DNA from: Paraburkholderia phenoliruptrix
GTDB lineage: Bacteria > Pseudomonadota > Gammaproteobacteria > Burkholderiales > Burkholderiaceae
Length of the DNA stretch: 64,000 nt
Direction: 5' to 3'
Assembly (NCBI RefSeq): GCF_902859825.1
Contig: NZ_CADIKB010000003.1
Coordinates: 62,001 to 126,000, forward strand
Of the stretch, positions 1-9,229 are shown in pieces. Within the stretch, counting starts at the first letter, position 1. Each line of letters begins with the position of its first letter. The notes beneath the pieces were generated by a model. The model did not search any database. It saw nothing but the letters and a program-made list of their open reading frames with translations, and was not told where the DNA came from. Both the position numbers and the translations under genes were made by a program.

Positions 1-909
1 GGGCTCGGCAAGCCGCTCGAAGACGTGCTGTCCGGCGCGCATCTGCTGGGCGGCAGCATCGTGCGCATGGTGTTGATTTTCAGCGTGCTGGCCGTGCTTC
101 TCGCCATTCTCTTCGCGCGCGCGCTCACCAAACCGCTGCATATGCTCGCGTACGCGGCGACGCATCTGTTCGCCGAACACGCGATGGAAACACTGCCGCT
201 CAGGCGCACCGACGAGATCGGCGTGCTCGCGCGCTGCTTCGACCGGCTGCGCCGCGAGATCAGATCGCAAATGGACGCGCTGCATGTCAAGCAGCGCGAG
301 CTCGTGCATCTCGCCACGCACGACGTGCTTACCGGATTGCCGAACCGCATGCTGTTCATGGAGAAACTCGAGCGCGCGATCCAGGAAGCGACGCGTCGCC
401 GCCAGGGGCTCGCGGTGCTGTTCGTGGATCTCGACCGCTTCAAGCAGATCAACGATCAGTTCGGCCATTCCGTCGGCGACAAGGTGCTCGTGGCGGTGGC
501 GCTGCGGCTCAAACAGGTGCTGCATGCCGCGGACGTCGTCGCGCGTCTGGGCGGCGACGAATTCATCGTGCTGATCGAGGGACCGCGCTCAGCCGAGGCG
601 GCGCCGGGCATCGCATCGCGCATCATGACGACGCTGAACGAAGAGATCGTGATGGACGGCCAGGGCATGACGGTGGGCGCGAGCATCGGCATCAGCCAGT
701 TTCCCGACGACAGCGGTACGGCGGAAGAGCTCCTGCTCAATGCGGACGCCGCCATGTATGCGGCGAAATCGGGGGGACGCTGCGCCTATCTGCGTTATCA
801 CGACGTGCTCGAAGCGCGACGGCGCCAGCAGGCGGAGCTTGCGGCAGCCGCGCACGTGCCGGCCGGCGAGGGCGCCACCGAAGGACACGAAGCCGAGCCG
901 ACCGCGTGA
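1..909 (+). CDS. Diguanylate cyclase with HAMP and GGDEF domains (5' truncated)
   Basis: The open frame runs in from the left edge, so the N-terminus is missing; 302 residues are visible. A transmembrane segment (VLIFSVLAVLLAILFA) is followed by a HAMP linker (about residues 40-95 of the visible part) and a GGDEF domain. The active-site motif RLGGDEF lies at 544-564, preceded by the nucleotide-binding stretch LFVDLDRFKQIND. This is a membrane-anchored enzyme that should make cyclic di-GMP from two GTP. The inhibitory I-site, normally RxxD five residues before GGDEF, reads HAAD here, so its Arg is lost and product inhibition is probably weak. No EAL domain follows. The sensory domain lies outside the window. 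Confidence 0.9.
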   Translation, partial: GLGKPLEDVLSGAHLLGGSIVRMVLIFSVLAVLLAILFARALTKPLHMLAYAATHLFAEHAMETLPLRRTDEIGVLARCFDRLRREIRSQMDALHVKQRELVHLATHDVLTGLPNRMLFMEKLERAIQEATRRRQGLAVLFVDLDRFKQINDQFGHSVGDKVLVAVALRLKQVLHAADVVARLGGDEFIVLIEGPRSAEAAPGIASRIMTTLNEEIVMDGQGMTVGASIGISQFPDDSGTAEELLLNADAAMYAAKSGGRCAYLRYHDVLEARRRQQAELAAAAHVPAGEGATEGHEAEPTA

Positions 910-1046
910 AGCCCGCGCGGCAAGCGGCGCCTCATTCCAGCGCCGCGGTCCACGTGAAAACGTTGCGCTGAACGCATCGCTAAAGGCCCACGCACTGCCG
1001 TCTTGTGGCAAAGTGTCCGGTTTCGGAGCCACGAGGTGAGGGGCCA

Positions 1047-1598
1047 ATGACAGGTCGCCTGGTCTATGTAATGGGACCGTCCGGCGCGGGCAAAGACGCG
1101 TTGCTAGGGTTTGCGCGCAAGCGCCTTGCGGGCGAGCCGATTCTCTTTGCGCATCGTTACATTACGCGGCCAAGCGGCAATGGCGAGGAGCATATCGCGC
1201 TTTGCGTCGAAGAATTTGCCGCCCGTTCGCTGCTGGGTCTCTTCGCGCTCGAGTGGTCGAGTCATTCGCTGCGCTATGGCATCGGCATCGAGGTCGATGC
1301 GTGGCTCGCGCGCGGCTGTACCGTGGTCGTCAACGGTTCGCGTCAGCATCTGCATCAAGCGCTCGCGCGCTATCCTCGCGCCGAAGTCGTGCACGTGGAC
1401 GCGGCGCCGCATATTCTCGAAGCGCGGCTCGGCGCGCGGGCGCGCGAATCGGCGGAACAGGTGGCCGCGCGGCTCGCGCGCCACGCGCCTTTCACGTTGC
1501 CCGACGGCCTGCGCTGCGAGTCGATCGACAATTCCGGCAAACTCGAAGACGCGGGCCACGCGTTGATCGCCTTTCTCAAATCACATGCGGGGCGGTAG
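1047..1598 (+). CDS. phnN: Ribose 1,5-bisphosphate phosphokinase PhnN
   Basis: A 183-residue P-loop kinase of the guanylate-kinase fold with Walker A GPSGAGKD at residues 10-17. PhnN converts ribose 1,5-bisphosphate to PRPP in the C-P lyase phosphonate pathway. The ATG at 1047 is chosen because it directly follows a purine-rich ribosome site (gaggtgagggg) and places the P-loop at the usual N-terminal position; an upstream GTG at 1005 would add 14 non-conserved residues. No other phn genes are visible; the next gene, an amidohydrolase, starts 65 bp downstream on the same strand. Confidence 0.85.
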   Translation: MTGRLVYVMGPSGAGKDALLGFARKRLAGEPILFAHRYITRPSGNGEEHIALCVEEFAARSLLGLFALEWSSHSLRYGIGIEVDAWLARGCTVVVNGSRQHLHQALARYPRAEVVHVDAAPHILEARLGARARESAEQVAARLARHAPFTLPDGLRCESIDNSGKLEDAGHALIAFLKSHAGR

Positions 1599-1663
1599 TG
1601 CCGCCTCGGCGTTTGCATCCATCCTGCGTTCCTGTTGCCCTACATCACGGAGTCCCTTGCAAA

Positions 1664-2854
1664 ATGAGCGAAACCGCGCGTTTCACCGAAGTAGCCGATC
1701 TGGTCCCCGCCGCCGAGAGCCTGCGCGAGATTCGCCATCACATTCATCACCATCCCGAACTGGCTTACGAAGAGTTGCAGACCGCGGCGCTGGTCGCCGA
1801 CAAACTGGAACAATGGGGCTGGCAGGTGACGCGCGGCGTCGGTCAAACGGGCGTGGTCGGCACGCTCAAGGTGGGCGACGGCACGCGCAGCATCGGCATT
1901 CGCGCGGACATGGACGCGTTGCCGATTGTCGAGCAGACCGGTTTGCCTTATGCAAGCGGCACGCACGGCAAAATGCACGCGTGCGGCCATGACGGCCACA
2001 CGACGATGCTGCTGGGCGCGGCACAACGCCTCGCGGCCACGCGCAACTTCTCCGGTACCGTGCATCTGTACTTTCAGCCGGCCGAGGAAAGCGGCATCGA
2101 CAGCGGCGCGAAAAAGATGATCGAAGACGGCTTGTTCGAGCGCTTTCCGTGCGACGCTGTGTTCGGTTTGCACAATCATCCGGGCGCGGAGCCGGGCGTG
2201 CTGCTGTTCCGCAAGGGGCCGTTCATGTCGGCGGGCGACAAGGCGATCATCACCATTGAAGGCGTAGGCGGTCACGCGGCGCGCCCGCATCTGACAGTCG
2301 ATCCCGTCGTGGTGGCCGCCAGCATCGTGATGGCGCTGCAGACAATCGTCGCACGCAACGTGGATCCGTCGCAGCCGGCGGTCGTCACGGTCGGCTCCAT
2401 GCATGCGGGCACGGCGAACAACGTGATTGCCAGTACGGCGAAGCTCGAACTCAGCGTGCGCTCGTTCAGCGCCGAAGTGCGCGCGCTGCTGAAAAAACGC
2501 ATTACCGAACTCGCCGAAACGCAGGCGGCGAGTTACGGCGGTAAAGCTATCGTCGACTATATCGAAGGCTATCCGGTCGTAGTTAATTCGGATGACGAAA
2601 CAGATTTCGCCGTGCAAGTGGCGCGTGAACTGGTGGGCGACGATAAGGTTGTCGCTCAGACGGACATTCTGATGGGCAGCGAAGACTTCGCGTTCATGCT
2701 GCAAAAGCGACCGGGTACGTTCCTGCGGATCGGCAACGGCGTCGGCGAGGACGGCTGCATGGTGCACAACCCGCATTACGACTTCAACGACCGCAACCTG
2801 CCGGTCGGCGCCGCGTTCTGGACGCGGCTCGTCGAGCGGTATTTAGGCCGCTAG
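1664..2854 (+). CDS. M20 family amidohydrolase (hippurate hydrolase type)
   Basis: A 396-residue cytosolic metallo-amidohydrolase of the M20D group (hippurate hydrolase, IAA-amino acid hydrolase, N-acyl amino acid amidohydrolase). Metal-site motifs are in order: IRADMDALP, MHACGHDGHT (Cys/His ligands) and QPAEES (catalytic Glu), then the lid-domain motif GVGGHAARPH and a C-terminal GSEDFAFM. Length fits the family. It starts 65 bp after phnN and may share its transcript. The exact N-acyl substrate cannot be read from sequence. It ends convergently with the IclR gene, 98 bp apart. Confidence 0.85.
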   Translation: MSETARFTEVADLVPAAESLREIRHHIHHHPELAYEELQTAALVADKLEQWGWQVTRGVGQTGVVGTLKVGDGTRSIGIRADMDALPIVEQTGLPYASGTHGKMHACGHDGHTTMLLGAAQRLAATRNFSGTVHLYFQPAEESGIDSGAKKMIEDGLFERFPCDAVFGLHNHPGAEPGVLLFRKGPFMSAGDKAIITIEGVGGHAARPHLTVDPVVVAASIVMALQTIVARNVDPSQPAVVTVGSMHAGTANNVIASTAKLELSVRSFSAEVRALLKKRITELAETQAASYGGKAIVDYIEGYPVVVNSDDETDFAVQVARELVGDDKVVAQTDILMGSEDFAFMLQKRPGTFLRIGNGVGEDGCMVHNPHYDFNDRNLPVGAAFWTRLVERYLGR

Positions 2855-2952
2855 ATGAGCTGGCGGGCGCGAAGCCGCCAGGCGCCGCGGCGCGCGGGGT
2901 TGCGCTCGCCGGCCGCGCGCGCTTCACCCTTGATAACCCGCCGCGGCCGGCA

Positions 2953-3777
2953 TCAACCGCGCCGCGCCACCATCTCCGAGACGCTTTGCGCCGCCTGCTG
3001 CAGCGGCTCGAGAAACGCCTTCACCATCTGTTTCGCGGAGTTACGCTGCGCGTTGCCGCTGATGTTCATGGCCGCGATCACCCGCCCCTGGCGATTGCGG
3101 ATCGGCGCCGACAGCGAAATCAGGCCGCCTTCCAACTCCTGATCGACGATAGCCCAGCCCTGGCGGCGCACCTGCGCGATGAGCTTCTTCAGTTCTTCCT
3201 TGTCGGTCACCGTGCGCGGCGTATGAGCATAAAGCGGCGACGAATTGAGCGTCGCGTCGAGCGTTTCGTCGTCGAGTGCGGAGAGCAGCACGCGGCCCAT
3301 CGACGTGCAATACGCCGGCAAGCGGCTGCCGATCGACAAATTGATCGTCATGATCTTGTGAGTCGGCACGCGCAGCACATAGACGATCTCGGTCCGGTCG
3401 AGCACGGCCGCCGAGCAGCTTTCGTGCACCTGCGCGGACAATTCCTCCATGACCGGCTCGGCGAGATTCCAGAACGGCATCGACGTCAGATACGCGAAAC
3501 CGAGTTCGAGAATCTTCGGCGTGAGGCGAAAGAGGCGTCCTTCGGCTTCGACATAGCCGAGCGTCTGCAACGTGAGCAGAATGCGGCGTGCGCCCGCACG
3601 CGTGAGGCCGGTGGCGGCGGCGACGTCGGTCAGCGTCTGTTCGGGGCGGGTGGCGTCGAAGGCGCGGATCACCGCGAGGCCGCGCGCGAACGACTGCACG
3701 TAGGAGTCGCCCGGTTTGTCCGGGGCCGGTTCGGCGCTGGCGGAAACGTCGGAAGACGGCGGCAAGGCTTTGCTCAT
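2953..3777 (-). CDS. IclR family transcriptional regulator (PcaR/PobR-like)
   Basis: A 274-residue regulator: winged HTH at about residues 30-90 (TLTDVAAATGLTRAGARRIL) and a C-terminal IclR effector domain (YVLRVPTHKIMTINLSIGSRLPAY, then TSMGRVLLSAL and IVDQELEGGLISLSAPI). These motifs resemble PcaR/PcaU/PobR regulators of aromatic catabolism. The start at 3777 is the Met (MSKALPP) that gives normal length; the frame stays open far upstream but that part is antisense shadow. It is divergent from the GntR gene, with the shared region 3778-3990 between them. It could control the tetronate cluster or act on the PcaR-like operators before pcaF 7.5 kb away; neither is proven. Confidence 0.85.
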   Translation of the reverse strand: MSKALPPSSDVSASAEPAPDKPGDSYVQSFARGLAVIRAFDATRPEQTLTDVAAATGLTRAGARRILLTLQTLGYVEAEGRLFRLTPKILELGFAYLTSMPFWNLAEPVMEELSAQVHESCSAAVLDRTEIVYVLRVPTHKIMTINLSIGSRLPAYCTSMGRVLLSALDDETLDATLNSSPLYAHTPRTVTDKEELKKLIAQVRRQGWAIVDQELEGGLISLSAPIRNRQGRVIAAMNISGNAQRNSAKQMVKAFLEPLQQAAQSVSEMVARRG

Positions 3778-3990
3778 GGACCTGGAAGAATGCGTTCGGA
3801 AGGCTCGGACACCGCTCGCGCCAAGGGAGCGACGCAACGGTGCGCAAAGGCGTGACGATAGCTTAAGCCCTCCGTTTCGCCAACTTCGCCGCGGCGCGGA
3901 CCCGAAACCACGGAAACCCAGGGTTAGCGCGGATGCAGCGCGCATCCAAAATTTGTATGATGACCCGATGACATGACAATGAGGCATGGG

Positions 3991-4695
3991 ATGTTCGACA
4001 AGATTCCAGCGCGCGCATTGAGCGATACCGTCGCGCAGCAGCTTCTCAAGCAGATAGACAAGGGCACCTTCGAGCGAGGCGGCAAGCTGCCGACCGAAGC
4101 CATGCTCGCGCAGCAGTTCGGCGTGAGCCGCACGGTGATTCGCGAGGCGATCTCGCGGCTGAAGAACGAAGGCGTGGTCGAGCCGCGTCAGGGCAGCGGC
4201 GTGTTCGTGGCGGCGCACGGGGCGGTGCGGCCGCTGCGCATCGACTACGCGGAGGCGGTCGAGCCCGGCTCGGTCGTGCAGATTCTCGCGCTGCGCCGGG
4301 CGATCGAGGCCGAAGTCGCGTCCGAGGCCGCCATGCGCCGCACCGACGCCGACATGGTGGCGATCGACGCCGCGCTCGCGAAAATCGACGAAGCCGTGGC
4401 CGAGGGCGAGGACGGCGTAACGGAAGACGTCGCGTTTCACCGCGCAATCGCGGCCGCCACGGGCAACCCGTACTTCCTCAAGACGCTCACGTTCCTGAAC
4501 CAGTATCTCGAGGCCGGCACCGTCGTGACGCGTCGCAACGAGGCGTTGCGCGAGGACTTCTCGCGTCAGGTGCGCGAGGAGCACGCGGCCATTGCCGCCG
4601 CGATCCGCGCGGGCGATCCGATGGCCGCGCGCAATGCCGCGCGAACCCATATGTACAACGCGGCGCGGCGCCTCGCGGAAGCCGGCATTTGCTGA
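3991..4695 (+). CDS. FadR/GntR family regulator with FCD domain
   Basis: A 234-residue regulator: GntR winged HTH (KLPTEAMLAQQFGVSRTVIREAISRLKNEGVV, about residues 25-65) and an all-helical FCD ligand domain with metal-binding His residues (VAFHRAIAAATGN; EEHAAIAAAI; RTHMYNA). FCD regulators commonly sense sugar acids and similar carboxylates. The ATG at 3991 is preceded by gagg at 6 bp; ATGs at 3973 and 3979 are alternatives adding up to six residues. It lies 81 bp before ltnD on the same strand and is the most likely local regulator of the threonate/erythronate genes. Confidence 0.85.
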   Translation: MFDKIPARALSDTVAQQLLKQIDKGTFERGGKLPTEAMLAQQFGVSRTVIREAISRLKNEGVVEPRQGSGVFVAAHGAVRPLRIDYAEAVEPGSVVQILALRRAIEAEVASEAAMRRTDADMVAIDAALAKIDEAVAEGEDGVTEDVAFHRAIAAATGNPYFLKTLTFLNQYLEAGTVVTRRNEALREDFSRQVREEHAAIAAAIRAGDPMAARNAARTHMYNAARRLAEAGIC

Positions 4696-4776
4696 CGGAT
4701 CGCCGCGCCCGGCGAAGGTTGCCCATTCCCGCGCCAGTCCGCCTGAGCGCGTAACAGATTCCAGAGAGGTTCGAGC

Positions 4777-5685
4777 ATGTCCAGAAATGTCGGTGTCATC
4801 GGTCTTGGCGCAATGGGACTCGGCGTCGCGCGCTCGCTGCTGCGCGCGGGCTTTCGCGTTCACGCGTGCGATTTGCGCAGTGAAGTCCTGCAGGCGTTCG
4901 TGAAGGAAGGCGGCGTGGGCTGTGCTACGCCGGCGGAACTCGGCGCGCAATGCGACGTGGTCGTCACGCTGGTCGTGAATGCCGCGCAAACCGAAGCCGT
5001 GCTGTTCGGCGCACCGGGCGCCCACGGCGAAGGCGGAGCGGTCGCGGCGATGAAGCCGGGCGGCGTCGTGATCGCGAGCGCGACGGTGGCCCCCGACTTC
5101 GCGATCGAACTCGGCAAGCGCATCGAGGCGGCCGGCCTGCAGATGCTCGATGCCCCGGTCTCGGGCGGCGCCGCGCGCGCCGCAGCGGGCGAAATGACGA
5201 TGATGACCTCCGGCCCGGCCGCGGCTTATGCGGCGTGCGAGGACGTGCTCGCGGCGATGGCCGGCAAGGTCTACCGCCTCGGCTCGGCTCATGGCGCCGG
5301 ATCCAAAGTAAAGATCATCAACCAGTTGCTCGCGGGCGTGCATATCGCGGTGGCGGCGGAGGCCATGGCGCTCGGCTTGCGCGAGGGTGTCGATCCCGAC
5401 GCGCTGTACGACGTGATCACGCACAGCGCGGGCAATTCGTGGATGTTCGAAAACCGCGTGCCGCACATACTCAACGGCGATTACGCGCCGCTCTCGGCCG
5501 TCGATATTTTCGTCAAGGATCTGGGGCTCGTGCTCGATACCGCGCGCCGCTCGAAGTTTCCGCTGCCGCTGTCCGCGGCGGCGCACCAGATGTTCATGAT
5601 GGCGTCCACGGCCGGTCACGGCGGCGAGGACGATTCCGCGGTCATCAAGATTTTCCCCGGCATCGACGTGCCGGCGGCGAAGTAA
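4777..5685 (+). CDS. ltnD: L-threonate dehydrogenase LtnD
   Basis: A 302-residue member of the beta-hydroxyacid dehydrogenase (3-hydroxyisobutyrate dehydrogenase) family. It has the NAD-binding motif GVIGLGAMG at residues 6-14, the substrate motif DAPVSGGAARA and the catalytic Lys in AGSKVKIINQL. In this genomic setting (followed by otnK, otnC and otnI) the family member is L-threonate 2-dehydrogenase, giving 2-oxo-tetronate. A good ribosome site (agagagg) precedes the ATG. Only 15 bp separate it from otnK, so the two are cotranscribed. The substrate is inferred from family and context; related enzymes act on tartronate semialdehyde or 3-hydroxyisobutyrate. Confidence 0.88.
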   Translation: MSRNVGVIGLGAMGLGVARSLLRAGFRVHACDLRSEVLQAFVKEGGVGCATPAELGAQCDVVVTLVVNAAQTEAVLFGAPGAHGEGGAVAAMKPGGVVIASATVAPDFAIELGKRIEAAGLQMLDAPVSGGAARAAAGEMTMMTSGPAAAYAACEDVLAAMAGKVYRLGSAHGAGSKVKIINQLLAGVHIAVAAEAMALGLREGVDPDALYDVITHSAGNSWMFENRVPHILNGDYAPLSAVDIFVKDLGLVLDTARRSKFPLPLSAAAHQMFMMASTAGHGGEDDSAVIKIFPGIDVPAAK

Positions 5686-5700
5686 CCAGGAGCGCCCGTC

Positions 5701-7047
5701 ATGACGGCTACGACCCAACGTGCGCTGCTCGGCTGCATCGCCGACGACTTCACCGGCGCGACGGACCTCGCGAATATGCTGGTGCGCGGCGGCATGCGCA
5801 CGGTGCAGACCATCGGCGTGCCCGAGCGCGGTGAGACGCTGCAGGCGGGCACGGACACTGACATGGCCGCGGACGCCATCGTGGTCGCGCTGAAATCGCG
5901 CAATATTCCTGCTGCCGAGGCGGTCGCGCAATCGCTCGCCGCGCTCGACTGGTTGCGTGCGCAAGGATGCCGCCAGTTCGTTTTCAAATACTGCTCGACT
6001 TTCGATTCGACCGACGCGGGCAATCTCGGCCCGGTGACGGACGCGCTCCTCGACGCGCTGTCCGCCAGCAACAACGCAAACAGCGAGGCGAGCGCTTTCA
6101 CGGTTGCGTGCCCGGCGTTTCCCGAGAACGGCCGCACGATTTTCCGCGGACATCTGTTTGTCGGCGACGCATTACTCAACGAGTCCGGCATGGAGAACCA
6201 TCCGCTCACGCCCATGCGCGACGCAAACCTCGTGCGCGTGCTGCAGCGCCAGACGCGCTCCAAAGTCGGCCTCGTGCGTTACGACGCCGTGGCGCAGGGC
6301 GTCAACACAGTGCGCGAATCGTTCGACGCGTTGCGCCGCGACGGCGTGCGCATGGCCATCGCCGATGCCGTCTCCGACGCCGACCTCTATGTGCTCGGCG
6401 AAGCATGCGCTGATCTCACGCTGATCACCGGCGGCTCGGGCATCGCGCTCGGTCTGCCCGGCAACTTCCGCCGCGCGGGTCTGCTCGAGCCGCGCGACAA
6501 TGCCGCGCAACTGCCGCGCGTCGAGGGCTTGTCGGCGGTGCTCGCGGGCAGCGCGTCGAAAGCGACCAACGCGCAGGTGGCGGCGTGGCGCGCAACGCGC
6601 CCGGCGTTTCGCATCGATCCGCTCGCGGCGGCGCGCGGCAAAGCCGTCGTCGAACAGGCGCTTGCATTCGCGCAGCCCTACCTCGACAAGGGCGAGCCGA
6701 TGCTGATTTACGCCACCGCCACGCCCGACGAAGTGAAGGCGGTGCAACGCGAACTCGGCGTCGATCAAGCAGGGCATCTGGTGGAAGCCACGTTGGCCGC
6801 GATTGCCCGCGGCCTGCATGAGCGCGGCGTGCGCAAGTTCGTGGTGGCGGGCGGCGAGACATCCGGTGCAGTGGTCCAGGCGCTGAACGTGCGTAGCCTG
6901 CGCATCGGCGCGCAGATCGATCCGGGCGTGCCGGCCACGGCGACGACGGGCGCGCAACCGCTCGCGCTCGCGCTCAAGTCGGGCAACTTTGGTGCGACCG
7001 ACTTCTTCGAAAAGGCGCTGCGCCATCTGGACGGAGGCGTGCAATGA
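5701..7047 (+). CDS. otnK: 3-oxo-tetronate kinase OtnK
   Basis: A 448-residue four-carbon acid sugar kinase (former DUF1537): N-terminal half begins with LGCIADDFTGATDLANMLVRGG and has SDSTDAG-like FKYCSTFDSTDAGN; the C-terminal nucleotide-binding half has KFVVAGGETSGAVVQAL and LKSGNFGATDFF. It phosphorylates 3-oxo-tetronate at C4 with ATP in the cytosol. Its TGA overlaps the otnC start by 4 bp (ATGA at 7044-7047), implying translational coupling of kinase and decarboxylase. Confidence 0.9.
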   Translation: MTATTQRALLGCIADDFTGATDLANMLVRGGMRTVQTIGVPERGETLQAGTDTDMAADAIVVALKSRNIPAAEAVAQSLAALDWLRAQGCRQFVFKYCSTFDSTDAGNLGPVTDALLDALSASNNANSEASAFTVACPAFPENGRTIFRGHLFVGDALLNESGMENHPLTPMRDANLVRVLQRQTRSKVGLVRYDAVAQGVNTVRESFDALRRDGVRMAIADAVSDADLYVLGEACADLTLITGGSGIALGLPGNFRRAGLLEPRDNAAQLPRVEGLSAVLAGSASKATNAQVAAWRATRPAFRIDPLAAARGKAVVEQALAFAQPYLDKGEPMLIYATATPDEVKAVQRELGVDQAGHLVEATLAAIARGLHERGVRKFVVAGGETSGAVVQALNVRSLRIGAQIDPGVPATATTGAQPLALALKSGNFGATDFFEKALRHLDGGVQ

Positions 7048-7739
7048 GCGGCGCGACGCAAAAGCCGGATAACACGACGATAAGCGCACCCGCCATTCAC
7101 GCGACCAGCGAATCACGCGTGCGCGAGGACATCTGCGTGACGGGCGCAAGCCTCTATGAGCGCGGCTATACGGTGGGCAGCGCGGGCAACATCAGCGCGC
7201 GTCTCGACGACGGCTGGCTTATCACGCCGACCGACGCCTGCCTCGGCCGGCTCGATCCCGCCAACATCGCCAAAGTCGATTTCGACGGCAATGCCGTTTC
7301 CGGCGGCAAGCCCTCCAAAACGCTCGCGCTGCATCGCGGCATCTACGCGCGCAACGGTGAAGCGCGCGGCATCGTCCATACGCATTCCACGCATCTCGTC
7401 GCGCTGACACTAGCGGGCGTCTGGAGCGAGCATGACGTCCTGCCGCCCATCACGCCGTACTACGTGATGAAAGTGGGCCACGTCCCCTTGATTCGTTACA
7501 GCCGACCGGGCGACCCGCAAGTCGCCGCGCAAATTGCGGCACTGGCCGATCAGGTTCGCGCCGTGCTGCTCGAACGCCTCGGCCCGGTGGTATGGGAGCG
7601 TTCGGTTGCGCATGCGTCGTATGCACTCGAAGAACTCGAGGAAACCGCGCGTCTGTGGCTCATGACGAATCCGCGGCCCGCGCCTTTGGAGGAGGCGGCG
7701 CTCGACGAACTACGCAGCGTGTTCGGCGCGCGCTGGTAG
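7044..7739 (+). CDS. otnC: 3-oxo-tetronate 4-phosphate decarboxylase OtnC
   Basis: A 231-residue class II aldolase/adducin-fold protein. Visible motifs: TVGSAGNISARL (phosphate-binding loop), metal-ligand cluster GIVHTHSTHLVAL, and the later His in SVAHASYALEELEETARL. It converts 3-oxo-tetronate 4-phosphate to dihydroxyacetone phosphate and CO2, the exit step to glycolysis. It overlaps otnK by 4 bp. Related fuculose-phosphate aldolases share the fold, but the otnK neighbour supports OtnC. Confidence 0.9.
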   Translation: MSGATQKPDNTTISAPAIHATSESRVREDICVTGASLYERGYTVGSAGNISARLDDGWLITPTDACLGRLDPANIAKVDFDGNAVSGGKPSKTLALHRGIYARNGEARGIVHTHSTHLVALTLAGVWSEHDVLPPITPYYVMKVGHVPLIRYSRPGDPQVAAQIAALADQVRAVLLERLGPVVWERSVAHASYALEELEETARLWLMTNPRPAPLEEAALDELRSVFGARW

Positions 7740-7813
7740 CCGATTACACCGTAGCCGTCCACACCTAGATCGCCACAGGCGACACATCACACTTCCACTC
7801 AAGGAGACATTGC

Positions 7814-9148
7814 ATGAGTTCGTATCAGTCCGTATCGGGCCAGCCGATTGCGGCGGCCGTGGGACAACCCGGCGCCGCCGAAGTCGAGCGTACATATAAA
7901 AAGGTGTTCTGGCGCATCGTGCCGTTCCTGATGCTGTGCTACGTGGTCGCGTATCTGGATCGCGTGAACGTGGGCTTTGCCAAGCTGCAGATGTCGCAGG
8001 ACCTCGCCTTCAGCGAAACGGTGTTCGGGCTCGGCGCGGGCGTGTTCTTTATCGGCTATTTTTTGTTCGAACTGCCAAGCAATATTCTGATGCACAAAAT
8101 CGGCGCGCGCATCTGGATTGCGCGGATCATGATTACGTGGGGCGTGATGTCGGCGCTCTTTGTGTTCGTCAAGACGCCGACTCAGTTCTATATCTTGCGC
8201 TTTCTGCTCGGGCTCGCCGAAGCCGGCTTTTATCCGGGCGTGATCCTCTATCTGACTTACTGGTTTCCCTCGCATCGGCGCGCAAAGATCATTGCGGTGT
8301 TCATGTCGGCGATTCCGGTGTCGGGCATTTTCGGCAATCCGCTCTCCGGCTGGATCATGCAGGCGTTTCACAACAGTTCGGGTCTGGCCGGCTGGCAGTG
8401 GATGTTCCTGATCGAAGCCGTGCCGGCGGTTGCGGTCGGCATCGCGACCATTCTGTATCTCGACAACGGCATTGCGGGCGCGAAGTGGCTGAGCGAACCG
8501 GAAAAGCGCCTGCTCGCCGACGAAATCGCCGCATCGCAGCCGAAGCAAAAGGCCAACGCCCATTCGCTGCGCGCCGTGTTCCGCGATCCGCGCACGTGGT
8601 GGATGTCGCTCATCTACTTTGCATTCGTGACCGGCCAATACGGGCTGACGTTCTGGATGCCGACGCTCATCAAATCGACCGGCGTGAGCGGCGCATTCAA
8701 TATCGGCTTGCTGAGCGCGATTCCGTTTATCTGCGCGATCGTCGTGATGAATCTGCTGGGCCACAGCGCCGACAAGCGCCGCGAACGCCGCTGGCATCTG
8801 ATCGTGCCGGCGCTGTTCGGCGCGGTGGGCTTTACGGTGGCCGCGTCGTTTGCGAGCAACACGGTGGTGTCGATTGCCTTTCTCTCGCTCGCCGCAGCGG
8901 GCGTGCTGACCTGTGCGCCGCTCTTCTGGTCGCTGCCTACCGCGTTCATGTCGGGCGCGACCGCCGCTGCCGGCATTGCGATCATCAACTCGATCGGCAA
9001 TCTGGCGGGTTTCGCGAGCCCTTATATGATCGGCTATCTGAAGGATCTCACGCACAGCACGCAGTCGGGCATGTATGTGCTGGCCGGCATGCTGGTGATC
9101 GGCGCGATTGCCACGTGGCTCACGCCGGCGAAACTGGTCAACCGTTAA
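7814..9148 (+). CDS. MFS transporter, sugar-acid/anion:cation symporter type
   Basis: A 444-residue inner-membrane protein with twelve predicted hydrophobic segments. The first loop YVVAYLDRVNVGFAKLQM and the motif between helices 4 and 5, LRFLLGLAEAGFYPGVILYLTYWFP, are typical of the ACS family (tartrate, galactonate, phthalate, hydroxyphenylacetate permeases). Placed between otnC and otnI, it most likely imports threonate/erythronate. A clear ribosome site (aaggag) precedes the ATG. The substrate is inferred from context. Confidence 0.88.
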   Translation: MSSYQSVSGQPIAAAVGQPGAAEVERTYKKVFWRIVPFLMLCYVVAYLDRVNVGFAKLQMSQDLAFSETVFGLGAGVFFIGYFLFELPSNILMHKIGARIWIARIMITWGVMSALFVFVKTPTQFYILRFLLGLAEAGFYPGVILYLTYWFPSHRRAKIIAVFMSAIPVSGIFGNPLSGWIMQAFHNSSGLAGWQWMFLIEAVPAVAVGIATILYLDNGIAGAKWLSEPEKRLLADEIAASQPKQKANAHSLRAVFRDPRTWWMSLIYFAFVTGQYGLTFWMPTLIKSTGVSGAFNIGLLSAIPFICAIVVMNLLGHSADKRRERRWHLIVPALFGAVGFTVAASFASNTVVSIAFLSLAAAGVLTCAPLFWSLPTAFMSGATAAAGIAIINSIGNLAGFASPYMIGYLKDLTHSTQSGMYVLAGMLVIGAIATWLTPAKLVNR

Positions 9149-9229
9149 CCCTCTCGTGCGCCGCGCAAGCCTGGCTGTCGCAGCGCTGCTTGCCGCGCAC
9201 GGAAATACCGCTTCAAAGGAGTTGCCGCC

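Noticed and set aside
3956..3981. Possible GntR/FCD operator (ttgtatg ... catgacaa)
   Set aside because: The half-sites do not match well as an inverted repeat and overlap the uncertain start of the regulator; too weak to call.
3778..6153. Long minus-strand frame joined to the IclR gene, apparently about 1066 codons
   Set aside because: Only the part to 3777 has IclR features; the rest is antisense to the GntR and ltnD genes and reflects GC-rich third positions.
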